Source: Myxacorys chilensis ATA2-1-KO14 (GTDB taxonomy: Bacteria > Cyanobacteriota > Cyanobacteriia > Leptolyngbyales > Leptolyngbyaceae). From it: DNA of 64,000 nt. The stretch is taken from the NCBI GenBank assembly GCA_019359275.1, contig JAHHHP010000016.1, forward strand, positions 1 through 64,000. The letters are read 5' to 3'. The notes under the pieces were generated by a model, which was not told where the DNA came from, searched no databases, and was given only the letters and a program-made list of their open reading frames with translations. The translations under genes were made by a program, and so were the position numbers. This document shows positions 17,058-26,064 of this stretch, one piece after another (position 1 is the first letter of the stretch; every line of letters begins with the position of its first letter).

Positions 17058-18176
17058 TTAAACATTGCAATAGCTCATTCCCGGTAGTTGTTTAATCAGT
17101 CCTAGCAATTCTAATTGTAATAACGCGCTTGATACTGATGAGGTTTCCAGTTTTGTTTGCTCAACGATCGCATCAAATGATGCAGAACTGTGATGTTGAG
17201 TAATGGAGAGAATGGCCTGTAGAACTTGAGAGAGTTCGTGACTTAGATCAAGCAGCGATAACTGCATTTCTGAGGAGTTAGATTGATCAAGTTTTGGCAA
17301 TGTTCCTAGCATTTCTAACAGTTCTGTTTCTCCTAAAATCATTTGCGCTCCTTTGCTCAGTAAGGCAAGACAGCCCTCAGATTTAGAATTGTCCAAACTT
17401 CCGGGAAGCGCATATATGTCTCGTCCATAATCATTGCCTAAATGAGCCGTGATCAGAGCGCCTGATTTCTTAGGTGCTTCAATGACCAACACCGCACGGG
17501 ATAATCCTGCAACAATTCGATTGCGACGAGGAAAATGAGTGCGATCGGGCTGAGTTCCTGCCGGATATTCGCTGATTGCCAACCCAGTTTCTAAAACCTG
17601 ATTGTATAGCTGGCGATTTTTCCGCGGATACACCAGATCGACCCCGGTTCCCAACACGGCAATTGTCGTGCCCCCGGCATCGAGACAACTGCGGTGCGCT
17701 TCGGCATCAATGCCGTCGGCTAGACCCGACAAGATCACAAAACCGCTTTTCGCTAAAGTCGAACTCAGCTTTCGAGTCCAACGTCGTCCGTAATCTGACG
17801 GTTCACGAGTGCCCACTAGCGCGATCGCGGCTACAGCGTCTAGATCTTGAAGCAGGGTGATCTGCCCTCGGTAGTACAGTACAGGGGGCGGATCGGGAAT
17901 CTCAAATAATAACTGAGGATAATGCGGGTCACTAGGAGTAACAAAGTGAGGATTTTGGCGCTCGTGGGTTTCGAGTAGATCTAAGGGATGGAGAGTCGTG
18001 CGTTCTGCTGCAATAGCGATCGCGCTGTGATGACCAATTCCTTCCACCTTCGCCAACTCGTCAGCAGGGGCATTCCAAGCGACAGATAGTTGCCCAAAGT
18101 GCAAATATAATCGCTTTAGTAAAACTGGACCAATTCCTGCAATTTGTGACCAAGCCAACCAAAAACCGCGTTCCAT
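17058..18176 (-). CDS. dprA: DNA processing protein DprA
   Basis: 372 residues. It loads RecA on incoming single-stranded DNA in natural transformation. An N-terminal helix-hairpin-helix/SAM-like region (about 1-75) leads into the Rossmann-type domain with 'VGTREPSDYGR', 'SGLADGIDAEAH' and 'FPRRNRIVAGLSRAVLVIEA', and a C-terminal winged-helix domain (about 310-372). Complete, in contrast to the truncated comM at 2.8 kb. Confidence 0.96.
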   Translation of the reverse strand: MERGFWLAWSQIAGIGPVLLKRLYLHFGQLSVAWNAPADELAKVEGIGHHSAIAIAAERTTLHPLDLLETHERQNPHFVTPSDPHYPQLLFEIPDPPPVLYYRGQITLLQDLDAVAAIALVGTREPSDYGRRWTRKLSSTLAKSGFVILSGLADGIDAEAHRSCLDAGGTTIAVLGTGVDLVYPRKNRQLYNQVLETGLAISEYPAGTQPDRTHFPRRNRIVAGLSRAVLVIEAPKKSGALITAHLGNDYGRDIYALPGSLDNSKSEGCLALLSKGAQMILGETELLEMLGTLPKLDQSNSSEMQLSLLDLSHELSQVLQAILSITQHHSSASFDAIVEQTKLETSSVSSALLQLELLGLIKQLPGMSYCNV

Positions 18177-18266
18177 TCACTCTCCACCCCATGCTGTCAC
18201 CGCTTTCAGTATTCCCATAGCAGCGACAAAACCAGGTGATGGCGCGAGTTCGGCTCCACTTAGTCA

Positions 18267-18302
18267 GAAGTGATCGCATCCATATCAGGATGCGATCACT
18301 TC
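18267..18302. terminator. Strong hairpin downstream of hemJ
   Basis: A perfect 15-bp inverted repeat GAAGTGATCGCATCC (18267-18281) with its complement (18288-18302) and a 6-nt loop. It follows the hemJ stop in the minus direction and probably terminates or stabilises that transcript, although no T-run follows. Confidence 0.6.
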
Positions 18303-18333
18303 GTATCTATATTTAAGGTTCAAGATTTAAGGT

Positions 18334-18912
18334 TTAAGCACCCACTTCTGAACCGGATTGTACGGCTTCTTTCTCTTTTGCCAATCGACGTTTGCGGGCA
18401 TAAAGCTGAATGAATGCTGCCATCGCAATCACCATCGCGAAAATGCCCCAAGCGGTGGCACTAGTCGGCAGATTGTTCTTAAAGATCGCCAGCATCACCA
18501 CAATCACAAAGAACACCGTTGGAAACTCATTAAACCAACGGAACTGCTGCCCAGTCAGCTTGCATCGGTTTTCTGCAAACTGCTTCATAATCCGGGCGCA
18601 AACATGGTGGTACGCTACCAGCAGCGCGACAAGGACAAGTTTAATCTGAAGCCACGGCTGCTTTAGCACATCTGGCTCGGTTGAGATTAGCCCAACCGCC
18701 ATCGCGATCGTCAGAATCATCGCGGGCGTCATGATGATGCTGTAGAGGCGTTTCTCCATGATCTGATATTGGTTTTGCAGAATGGTGCGAGCGGGTTCGG
18801 GCTGCTCGCGGGCTTCGGCATGGTAGACGAATAGCCGAGGCAGATAGAACATTCCGGCAAACCAGCACACAAATCCAACAATGTGAAACGCCTTAAACCA
18901 TAGATAAGCCAT
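18334..18912 (-). CDS. hemJ: Protoporphyrinogen oxidase HemJ
   Basis: 192 residues with four to five membrane helices. HemJ oxidises protoporphyrinogen IX to protoporphyrin IX, shared by haem and chlorophyll synthesis, and is the usual cyanobacterial type (slr1790). The conserved N-terminus 'WFKAFHIVGFVCWFAGMFYLPRLFVYH' contains the essential first His and the region is family-typical. 'WLQIKLVLVALLVAYHHVCARIMKQF' is the second conserved block. The tail is hydrophilic and variable. Confidence 0.95.
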   Translation of the reverse strand: MAYLWFKAFHIVGFVCWFAGMFYLPRLFVYHAEAREQPEPARTILQNQYQIMEKRLYSIIMTPAMILTIAMAVGLISTEPDVLKQPWLQIKLVLVALLVAYHHVCARIMKQFAENRCKLTGQQFRWFNEFPTVFFVIVVMLAIFKNNLPTSATAWGIFAMVIAMAAFIQLYARKRRLAKEKEAVQSGSEVGA

Positions 18913-19049
18913 AGAAAAATGCGGTTGTAGGGTGAGGTGAGATTAAACGATCGCACGCAGCGATTAGCGTCAAAGAATCGCTCTACACTCTATTCTCGAA
19001 CAAAGCAACGCAAAGTCGGCTGTAGTTTGTAATTTGTAGCGAAAGGCGG

Positions 19050-19256
19050 TTAGGCAAAACTGTTCAATAGGGTGTCGAGATAGGTACGAGCGGCTTGACT
19101 ATTGCGATCGCAACCACTGTGCATGAGAAAGAAGGACAGCGCAGCTATCAACACTTGGTCTTGATCCCGATCGGGATGATGTTCGAGATAGTCAGCTAGG
19201 GTTTCGTGGAGTGACTCGGGCAATTCGGTAAGAATGCTAACAGTTGAAGAGGACAT
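19050..19256 (-). CDS. DUF2811 domain protein
   Basis: 68 residues from the ATG at 19256. The pattern 'VSILTELPESLHETLADYLEHHPD' and 'LIAALSFFLMHSG' followed by 'AARTYLDTLL' matches the short cyanobacterial DUF2811 family of unknown function. The frame could be opened up to 19325, but that extension is not family-like. The gene is the left neighbour of the candidate replication origin. Confidence 0.78.
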   Translation of the reverse strand: MSSSTVSILTELPESLHETLADYLEHHPDRDQDQVLIAALSFFLMHSGCDRNSQAARTYLDTLLNSFA

Positions 19257-19310
19257 AGATGGATGCTTCTGACAGGAACAACGATTGAATAAGTAACGAT
19301 CTAAACAGCC

Positions 19311-19799
19311 TGTGGAAAACTTCAAAATAGCGCAACACTGTTCAGCGTTCCTTAATTGGCTGAACGGTTTAACCTTGATTCGCTGAGAGCTAACATTTGT
19401 ACTGGTTTCAGCGTGTCGAGCCGATTTTTTGAAGTGGGAGCCGCGTAATTAGTATTCTCGTTTAACGAAAAATTTGTCAATGGTTAAAGATGTAATTTTT
19501 CGCCTCAGACTAGAGATGCTACAACGAGGAATGGAAGTTTAAGCCCTGTTTTTGTCACAAAACTTTAACTTTCTCGCGACAAAAATGACTCAGTGTGAAC
19601 GTTTTCCACAGGCAAGATGAGTTTCAAGGCTTACGCTTGAATGCCTGTGGAAAACTTGTCTTTTCTGTGGAAAAGCGAGCGACAGATTGAGCTTAAACGG
19701 CGAGATCTGGCTTAAATGTTATTAGTCGCTAAAAATAATTGACATAAAAACAAGTCACGAAGGGGTAAATAATCTATTCCTGTGGATTAGCGCGTTAAG
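19311..19799. other. Candidate replication origin (DnaA-box cluster)
   Basis: In a gene-free 658-bp region (19257-19914) there are four TTTTCCACA boxes at 19311-19319 (minus), 19602-19610 (plus), 19646-19654 (minus) and 19666-19674 (minus), plus one TAATCCACA at 19791-19799 (minus). A 14-bp perfect dyad GTTTTCCACAGGCA (19601-19614) with its complement at 19642-19655 contains two boxes, with an inner TTCAAG/CTTGAA dyad. AT-rich stretches lie between 19700 and 19790. TTTTCCACA is the cyanobacterial DnaA-box form. Neither dnaA nor dnaN is in the window, which weakens but does not exclude the call. Confidence 0.6.
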
Positions 19800-19914
19800 G
19801 TACTCTGCCGCGTTTCATAGAGTTCAATTACATATTGATCGCGGGCTGGGAGATGTAGCTCGGAGGATGACATCTATCAGCACAGGTTTTATATCCTATC
19901 CTGAAATGGCAAAA

Positions 19915-20229
19915 TTATTCTGCGGCTGAATCGTTTGATTTACGCAGTAAAAGCTGAATGCCCAAACCAAATAGCCCCACCGACGCTAAACTCGTCACGC
20001 CCGTTGCTAATGCCGTAATTCCCACAACTAAGGTACGAACCGCAACGGTAATGTTGACCACCGTGATGTTGCTGGACTGAATTGGTTTTGAGGCGAATGA
20101 AAGGGCGATCGCGTGCATCAGGTTATAAGCGCCATACGCGATCGCGGCGGCAATGAGTGACCCAATCAAACATTGCAGCGGACTGGGCATCGTGGAATTG
20201 GATGTGGAGTCGGAAGGAGTGTCAGCCAT
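19915..20229 (-). CDS. DUF3082 domain membrane protein
   Basis: 104 residues, with two or three hydrophobic segments (about 18-36, 52-80 and 84-98). The spacing 'LIGSLIAAAIAYGAYNLM..IA..FA' and 'TGVTSLASVGLFGLGIQLL' fits the cyanobacterial and plastid DUF3082 family. Function unknown. It lies 25 bp downstream of ispE on the same strand and is probably cotranscribed. Confidence 0.83.
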   Translation of the reverse strand: MADTPSDSTSNSTMPSPLQCLIGSLIAAAIAYGAYNLMHAIALSFASKPIQSSNITVVNITVAVRTLVVGITALATGVTSLASVGLFGLGIQLLLRKSNDSAAE

Positions 20230-20254
20230 AAGATCAAAAAATTAAGATCAAAAA

Positions 20255-21196
20255 TTAGTTGTTGCTTAAACGCACACCAGATTGACAGAATTTTGTCACC
20301 CAGAAATCGAGATTTGGATCAGGGATCACGCGGCTCATTTGCGCCTTGACTTGCTCTGCTTGGGCCATCGACTCAACTAGGGCAAACACTGTTGAGCCTG
20401 ACCCCGACATCATCGTACCGAGGATGTCTAACCTTTGAAACTCGTCGCGCAACTGTTGAACTTTAGAATACGACGGCAGTACGACTCGCTCTAGATCGTT
20501 GTGGAGAAGATTCGCCATTTGCTTCATATCGTGACGTGCGATCGCACCCAAGATCCCTCCGGCTTTCTGCTTGGCAGCGTCCCAAGCGGCGGGAGTAGTG
20601 GGATAGGTTTGCCCAAAGGTTTGCCGATAGGTTTTGTATGCCCAAGGGGTCGAAACCGGAAGATCACGATACTTCGCTAACACGACATACAAATTGCTCA
20701 GATCGGGCAAGGGGTCAAGTTTTTCGCCGCGACCTGTTGCCAATGCGGTTCCGCCACTAATACAAAACGGAATATCAGACCCCAGCATTGCGGCTAGATC
20801 GTGCAGTTCGCCTTGGGTCAGTCCCAGATGCCACATCATGTTGATGCCCACGAGAACAGCAGCTGCATTGGTCGAACCGCCTGCCAATCCTGCCCCCATT
20901 GGAATTCGCTTGTGAAGATCAATCTCGATGCCACCGAACCTAGCGTACTCGTCGGAGAACTCGCGAATCATCAGATCGGCGGCTCGGTAGGCCAGGTTTG
21001 TTTCATCGGTCGGAACATCGGGGGTATCGCAATACAAGCGGATGCCGTCGATGGCGCGCGATCGCACCGTGACCAGATCGGCTAGATCAATACTTTGCAG
21101 CACCATCACGAGTTCATGAAACCCGTCGGGGCGATCGCCCAAGATTTGCAAATAAAGATTGATCTTCGCGGGTGCAATGAGAGAGTAAGAGCGCAT
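20255..21196 (-). CDS. ispE: 4-diphosphocytidyl-2-C-methyl-D-erythritol kinase
   Basis: 313 residues from the ATG at 21196 (a frame to 21229 adds 11 residues that the family does not have). GHMP kinase of the MEP isoprenoid pathway, feeding carotenoid, phytyl and quinone synthesis. N-terminal 'SLIAPAKINLYLQILGDRPD' holds the catalytic Lys, 'PMGAGLAGGSTNAAAVLVG' is the ATP-binding loop and 'GTMMSGSGSTVFAL' the third GHMP motif. No ribosome binding site separates the two possible starts. Confidence 0.95.
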   Translation of the reverse strand: MRSYSLIAPAKINLYLQILGDRPDGFHELVMVLQSIDLADLVTVRSRAIDGIRLYCDTPDVPTDETNLAYRAADLMIREFSDEYARFGGIEIDLHKRIPMGAGLAGGSTNAAAVLVGINMMWHLGLTQGELHDLAAMLGSDIPFCISGGTALATGRGEKLDPLPDLSNLYVVLAKYRDLPVSTPWAYKTYRQTFGQTYPTTPAAWDAAKQKAGGILGAIARHDMKQMANLLHNDLERVVLPSYSKVQQLRDEFQRLDILGTMMSGSGSTVFALVESMAQAEQVKAQMSRVIPDPNLDFWVTKFCQSGVRLSNN

Positions 21197-21238
21197 GAGA
21201 CATGGTTGAGTGTCTGGTTCACTCATCATAGGTCAAGA

Positions 21239-21313
21239 GGGATGAAGGATGAAGGATGAGGGATGAAAACCAATTTTTTTCATCCTCTGCTTTTTCTCAT
21301 CCTTTGCTAGGGA
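21239..21313. repeat. GGATGAA heptamer repeats with hairpin
   Basis: Four near-tandem GGATGAA units at about 21239-21267 are followed by a T7 run and CATCC inverted copies (21280-21285 and 21299-21303). This resembles the short tandemly repeated (STRR) heptamers of cyanobacteria and can form a hairpin. Confidence 0.65.
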
Positions 21314-21394
21314 TGAAGTTCACGAGGGTTTTGCAGAAGGCTCAAGATGTTCTGATTCTTGAGCCTGGTGATGATTCACTCTTTGTCGTTGATG

Positions 21395-21810
21395 ATCAAA
21401 CATTCGCCGTTGAAGGTTGAACTTGAGTCAACTCACCTCAAACATTCGCCGTCGAACTTCAGACATTCGTTGATGAATGTTGAACCCGGGTCAGCCCACC
21501 TTATACATTCGGCGTTGATGCTCAATCATTCGTTGATGAAGGTTGAACCTGAGTCAGCCCACCTTGGACATTCGCCGTCGAACCTCAGACTTACGTTCAT
21601 CCACCTTAGACATTCATCGTTCAACCTCAGACCTGCGTTCATCCACCTCAGACATTCGTTGATGAATGTCGAACCTGGGTCAGCCCACCTTAGACATTCG
21701 TCGTTGATGCTCAATCATTCGTCGCCGAATGTTGAACCTGGGTCAGCCCACCTTAGACATGGATCGTTGAATGTTGAACCTGGGTTAGCCCACCTCAGAC
21801 CTTCACTCCC
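21395..21810. repeat. Degenerate 21-bp repeat array
   Basis: About 20 units of 21 bp, arranged partly as 42-bp pairs of a CATTCGTTGATGAATG-type unit and a CCTGGGTCAGCCCACC-type unit. The period preserves reading frames, so both strands show long open frames of heptapeptide repeats (plus strand 'PGSAHLR' and similar). The best conserved part is 21650-21800. I treat it as repeat DNA in the 3' flank of the next gene, not as a coding gene. Confidence 0.8.
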
Positions 21811-23227
21811 CATGACCAACATATTTTTCTAAATCTCGAATTTGTGGATCGGGAAACTGTATTAATAGTCGCCATAGCACGGTATAGCTACCATCAGATC
21901 GGCGGCTGACCGGACGAAAGGCAAACAGCAGATCGCTACTTGGCATCTTGAGCAGATCTTTTAGACTTTGGCGTTGGTTCGGTGGTACAGGGCGTCCAGA
22001 CGTAAGCAATTCTGGAAGCTTAAATTGCAGCGATCGCACCAAATACGTCCGATTTAGCTGCGCTGGAGCAAAACTGCTGATTCCTTGTTCCAGCGATTGC
22101 TCCGCAAAATGGCGCTGATCGGCTGAAATGGCTTCTAATACAGTGGGAGGACGATAAGTGTAAAACGATTTCAGCATTTCTGGAAGCGATAGAGACTGCC
22201 CGATCGACATCGACGGCAGCAAATTTTCTAACGTCACATCTCCTAGATCTGCCATGAATCCGTAATCAATTCCCGACGGAACGAGTTGAAAAAGATTGCC
22301 TGTCACCCGGACAGCGAGACGGGCAGAAAAATCGTCGCTGCGTTTGCTCAACACGGGTAAGGGATACGATTCTTCCGCTAACGGAGCAAAGCGCCGATTT
22401 TGCGGACGATTGAGATTGGCATCGAAATAAACCTCAGTGGGCAATAGACGAGCGATGCCAGTGTTGGGTTGTTGCAAAAACTGAGCGTGAGGTTGCGCCT
22501 CATTTGCATAGAGATCAGTCGGTTTGCCGCTTGTCGCTTGAGTCTCAATCGGGACTGTGACCCGCAATGCTTGGGGAAAAGCAGGCTGAATTCGGGCTAA
22601 CCACTGTCGCGCAGACTTGATTAAAGTAACCGCATTGAACGTCGAAGTAGGCGCATCGGGCGCAACAGATCGCGCAGCGGGTAGCCGAATAACTGAACCA
22701 ATGATCGTTCCTTCTGGAAGATTGAACACCAGCGAATTATCTTGCGGTAGCGCCTGAGGAGCGAGCAGACTCGCAACAGGCGATCGCAGTGGGCGAGCGG
22801 CGATGCCAGAGCGACGAGCAAGATCTTTTCGCAGAATCTCTAGATTTTGGCAAGCAAAATACAATCCGCAATACACTTGCCCTTGAGCTAGGTCAACCGC
22901 ATCTGTTCCGGCAACTTCCCCATTCGGCGACAAACAAAATACACTTGGGTTCGGATAGTTGGATTTGAGAAAGCGATCGACTGCCCAAGTCTGCAAAAAC
23001 AACTGACCTTGAAGCGATCGCAGGCGATTTGGCTCGGTACTCGTCAAAGATTGTTCAACTCGGCTCAACAAGACCAGTTGCTCTTGAGTAAGCTGTTGCG
23101 CTTCTAGCCAATACGCTCGTGATGGATCGTCAGACGGACTAGAACGAACGCTTGCCTGGAGCGCAGTTGATTGAGCCAAGCTGAAGCAAATCGTTAGCGC
23201 TCCTAAAAAGCGCCGTATATTACGCAT
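21803..23227 (-). CDS. Secreted conserved hypothetical protein
   Basis: 474 residues from the ATG at 23227, chosen because AGAGGA lies 8-13 bases upstream; the GTG at 23245 overlaps that site. A signal peptide (about 1-25, 'LGALTICFSLAQSTALQA') is followed by a large domain without a recognised motif; two Cys pairs lie near 100-130. The mature protein is probably periplasmic. The C-terminal end runs into the 21-bp repeat array just after the stop. I do not recognise a function. Confidence 0.72.
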   Translation of the reverse strand: MRNIRRFLGALTICFSLAQSTALQASVRSSPSDDPSRAYWLEAQQLTQEQLVLLSRVEQSLTSTEPNRLRSLQGQLFLQTWAVDRFLKSNYPNPSVFCLSPNGEVAGTDAVDLAQGQVYCGLYFACQNLEILRKDLARRSGIAARPLRSPVASLLAPQALPQDNSLVFNLPEGTIIGSVIRLPAARSVAPDAPTSTFNAVTLIKSARQWLARIQPAFPQALRVTVPIETQATSGKPTDLYANEAQPHAQFLQQPNTGIARLLPTEVYFDANLNRPQNRRFAPLAEESYPLPVLSKRSDDFSARLAVRVTGNLFQLVPSGIDYGFMADLGDVTLENLLPSMSIGQSLSLPEMLKSFYTYRPPTVLEAISADQRHFAEQSLEQGISSFAPAQLNRTYLVRSLQFKLPELLTSGRPVPPNQRQSLKDLLKMPSSDLLFAFRPVSRRSDGSYTVLWRLLIQFPDPQIRDLEKYVGHGE

Positions 23228-23394
23228 ATTAAAGGTTCCTCTCACACCGCCGCCCTATTTTCCCATTGTCAAGGGCAATTGGGATGAAATTTGAGTAAGG
23301 ATTTTTCCCAGTTGCATCAATAAATGTGTCATTAGTACTGAATTCGATGGGCTTTGTCAGAGACTAATCACAAACCGTCGATGAATAAGCGCAT

Positions 23395-23583
23395 ATGAGT
23401 CAAAGTCAAGTGCAGGTGTGTCCGGTTTGCAGTGTAAAAATTCTCAAACTGGTTGGAGAAGATCGAGTGATCTTTTCGACTGGTGCATTTGGGACGCGAG
23501 AAATGCTGCGATCGCGGGTGTGCCGCCACGTCCAGAAAGCAGGCTGTATTAATAAAGACGCCTCAAGCGGCACGAAGCTCTAA
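23395..23583 (+). CDS. Small zinc-finger-like protein
   Basis: 62 residues. 'VCPVCSVKILKL' provides a CxxC pair and the C-terminal 'RVCRHVQKAGCIN' a further Cys-His-Cys set, suggesting one zinc site. Short proteins of this pattern occur in other cyanobacteria, judged from memory. The function is unknown. Confidence 0.6.
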   Translation: MSQSQVQVCPVCSVKILKLVGEDRVIFSTGAFGTREMLRSRVCRHVQKAGCINKDASSGTKL

Positions 23584-23662
23584 CCGATTCGTCCGCTAAA
23601 CTGCCTCATTTCAAGCATCAGAACGTAAGATATGGTTGCCTACGTTCCAACTTGCTAACGAT

Positions 23663-24613
23663 ATGTCTGACCTGCACGCTAAGTTTACGCACCTCAAACA
23701 AGCTCTCGATCAGATTGTGGTAGGTCAGAGCCAATTAGTCCAGCAGTTAATTGTCGCGCTGCTAGCCGGAGGTCACGTCATTTTAGAAGGCGTTCCGGGC
23801 ACGGGCAAAACGCTGCTGGTTAAAGTGATGGCGCGGTTAGTCGAGGCAGATTTTCGGCGAGTTCAACTAACGCCCGATATTCTGCCCTCAGACATTTTGG
23901 GAACGAGCATTTTTGATCTCAACACACGCGATTTCACCCTAAAAAAGGGTCCTGTTTTTACACAGATTCTTCTAGCAGACGAAATTAACCGAACGCCACC
24001 GAAAACACAATCGGCATTGCTAGAGGCAATGGAAGAACAACAGGTAACGTTAGACGGCGAGAGCCTGCCGTTATCAGATTTATTCTGGGTAATCGCAACG
24101 CAAAACTCATTGGAGTTTGAAGGTACATATCCCTTGCCCGAGGCCCAACTCGATCGCTTTCTATTCAAACTAGTCGTGGCGTATCCTGACTCAGCCGCAG
24201 AGAAGCAAATGCTCCTGAATTCTCAAGCGGGCTTTAGGGCAAAGCGACTCGACCTAGCGAAACTGAAACCGTTAGCCACCGTTGAACAGATTCTGCACGC
24301 CCGAAAAGCGGTCAGCGCGATCGCAGTCCAAGAGTCAGTTTTAGATTACTTGCTTGCCGTGGTTCAGAAAACTCGTCAACATTCTGATCTCGCGTTGGGT
24401 GCATCACCGCGATCGGCGGTGGCATGGCTCAACGTCAGCAAAGCGCAAGCGTGGCTCTCCGGTCGAGAGTTTGTCACACCCGATGACATCAAAGCCGTTG
24501 CCTCTCCCTTGTTACGCCATCGCCTGATCCTCCGCCCCGAAGCACAGCTTGACGGCATCGCGATCGAGTCCGTCATCAGCGCCGTTCTCAATCAAGTTCC
24601 AGTCCCTCGCTAA
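23663..24613 (+). CDS. MoxR-family AAA+ ATPase
   Basis: 316 residues from the ATG at 23663; a TTG at 23636 would add nine residues. Walker A is 'GVPGTGKTLL', Walker B 'ILLADEINRTPPKTQSALLE', with the sensor and arginine-finger segment 'YPLPEAQLDRFLFKL'. MoxR ATPases act as chaperones for assembly of metal- or VWA-containing proteins. The DUF58 gene follows ten bases downstream, the usual MoxR/DUF58 pair. Confidence 0.92.
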   Translation: MSDLHAKFTHLKQALDQIVVGQSQLVQQLIVALLAGGHVILEGVPGTGKTLLVKVMARLVEADFRRVQLTPDILPSDILGTSIFDLNTRDFTLKKGPVFTQILLADEINRTPPKTQSALLEAMEEQQVTLDGESLPLSDLFWVIATQNSLEFEGTYPLPEAQLDRFLFKLVVAYPDSAAEKQMLLNSQAGFRAKRLDLAKLKPLATVEQILHARKAVSAIAVQESVLDYLLAVVQKTRQHSDLALGASPRSAVAWLNVSKAQAWLSGREFVTPDDIKAVASPLLRHRLILRPEAQLDGIAIESVISAVLNQVPVPR

Positions 24614-24623
24614 CCCCTTCATC

Positions 24624-25934
24624 ATGATTCCGTCTCGCCGCACCTATGGACTGTTGCTGTTCGGGCTTGTGATCGCAACTGCTCTTGCCTTTCTGTTTCC
24701 CTCGTACCTCGCGCTCACGGTCATATTTGTGCTGATGTTTGATGCGGTTGTCCTTGCGATCGCAGCGCTAGATAGCAGGCGGGTTCGGTCAAAGCGCGTC
24801 AAAGTCAACCGTCAAGAACTATCTCGCCTCTCGATCGGACGAGATAATGTCGTGAGTCTAACGGTCGAGTCTAGCAAGCCAGCCGTCATCAAGCTCCATG
24901 ATCACTATCCGCTGCAATTTGGCGTCTCAGCCATGCCGTTGGCCGCAGCGATTGACGCAAATAGCACGCAAGAGCTGAGCTACACGGTGCATCCGACTCA
25001 TCGCGGCGAATATGAGTGGGGAGCTATTCAAGTCCGGCAACTCAGCCCATGGAAACTGGCGTGGCACGATTGGAAAATTCCTCAACCGCAAAAGGTCGCA
25101 GTGTATCCCGATCTGATTGGACTGCGATCGCTCTCGATTCGTCTCACGTTGCAATCGTCGGGCGCAATGAAACGAGCCAAGCGCATCGGCATCGGCACAG
25201 AATTTGCCGAACTGAGAGAATACGGGATTGGAGACGATCCGCGTTTTATTGACTGGAAAGCGACGGCTCGCAAAGGAGTGCCGCTGGTCAGAGTGTTAGA
25301 GCCAGAACAAGAACAAACGCTGATCATTTTGCTCGATCGCGGGCGGTTGATGACGGCTCAAGTCAACGGGTTAGCTCGATTTGACTGGGGATTGAATGCC
25401 ACGTTATCGCTTGCATTAGCGGGATTGAATCGCGGCGATCGCGTCGGGGTTGCCGTGTTCGATCGTCAAATTCATACATGGATTCCACCTGAGCGAGGGC
25501 AAAATCATCTCAATCGTCTGATCGAACGCCTGACGCCGATTCAACCAGAGATTCTTGAACCTGATTATTTAGGAGCCGTCACTACGGTTGTCAATCAGCA
25601 CACTCGCCGGGCATTAGTTGTTGTGATTACCGATATTGTTGATAAAACTGCTTCGGCTGAATTATTGGCAGCGTTGGGACGGTTGGCTCCACGTTATCTG
25701 CCGTTTTGTGTAACGTTGCGCGATCCTGCTGTCGATCAGCAGGCACACACGCCGACTGAGGATGTGCCATCGACGTATGAGCGAGCGGTGGCGTTGGATC
25801 TGTTGGCTCAGCGTCAGGTGGCGTTTGCCCAATTGAAGCAGCGAGGAGTGTTGGTACTAGATGCGCCTGCTAATCAAATTACCGAAGAACTCGTCGATCG
25901 CTATCTGCAACTAAAAGCAAAAAATCAGCTTTAA
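24624..25934 (+). CDS. DUF58 domain membrane protein
   Basis: 436 residues from the ATG at 24624. Two N-terminal membrane helices (about 6-48), then a hydrophilic region with the family hallmark 'ELREYGIGDDPRFIDWKATARKG' (about 200-222) and a VWA-like C-terminal part beginning 'EQTLIILLDRGRLM', where the MIDAS motif is only partly kept. It is partnered with the MoxR gene immediately upstream. The pathway is not known. Confidence 0.9.
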   Translation: MIPSRRTYGLLLFGLVIATALAFLFPSYLALTVIFVLMFDAVVLAIAALDSRRVRSKRVKVNRQELSRLSIGRDNVVSLTVESSKPAVIKLHDHYPLQFGVSAMPLAAAIDANSTQELSYTVHPTHRGEYEWGAIQVRQLSPWKLAWHDWKIPQPQKVAVYPDLIGLRSLSIRLTLQSSGAMKRAKRIGIGTEFAELREYGIGDDPRFIDWKATARKGVPLVRVLEPEQEQTLIILLDRGRLMTAQVNGLARFDWGLNATLSLALAGLNRGDRVGVAVFDRQIHTWIPPERGQNHLNRLIERLTPIQPEILEPDYLGAVTTVVNQHTRRALVVVITDIVDKTASAELLAALGRLAPRYLPFCVTLRDPAVDQQAHTPTEDVPSTYERAVALDLLAQRQVAFAQLKQRGVLVLDAPANQITEELVDRYLQLKAKNQL

Positions 25935-26064
25935 TCGGTTCCTTTGGAGTTGCGTTCTGCGCTAATGGAATTAAACACAATTCGCTTCTAGAAATTGAGG
26001 GAGATAATTCCTTGAATTGATGTTGGTTTGACATAGAACCGAAGCAAATCAGCGCAATATCTTC

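Noticed and set aside
21359..21832. 157-residue open frame built of heptad repeats
   Set aside because: It is explained by the 21-bp period of the repeat DNA, which keeps all frames open on both strands; no start signal supports it.
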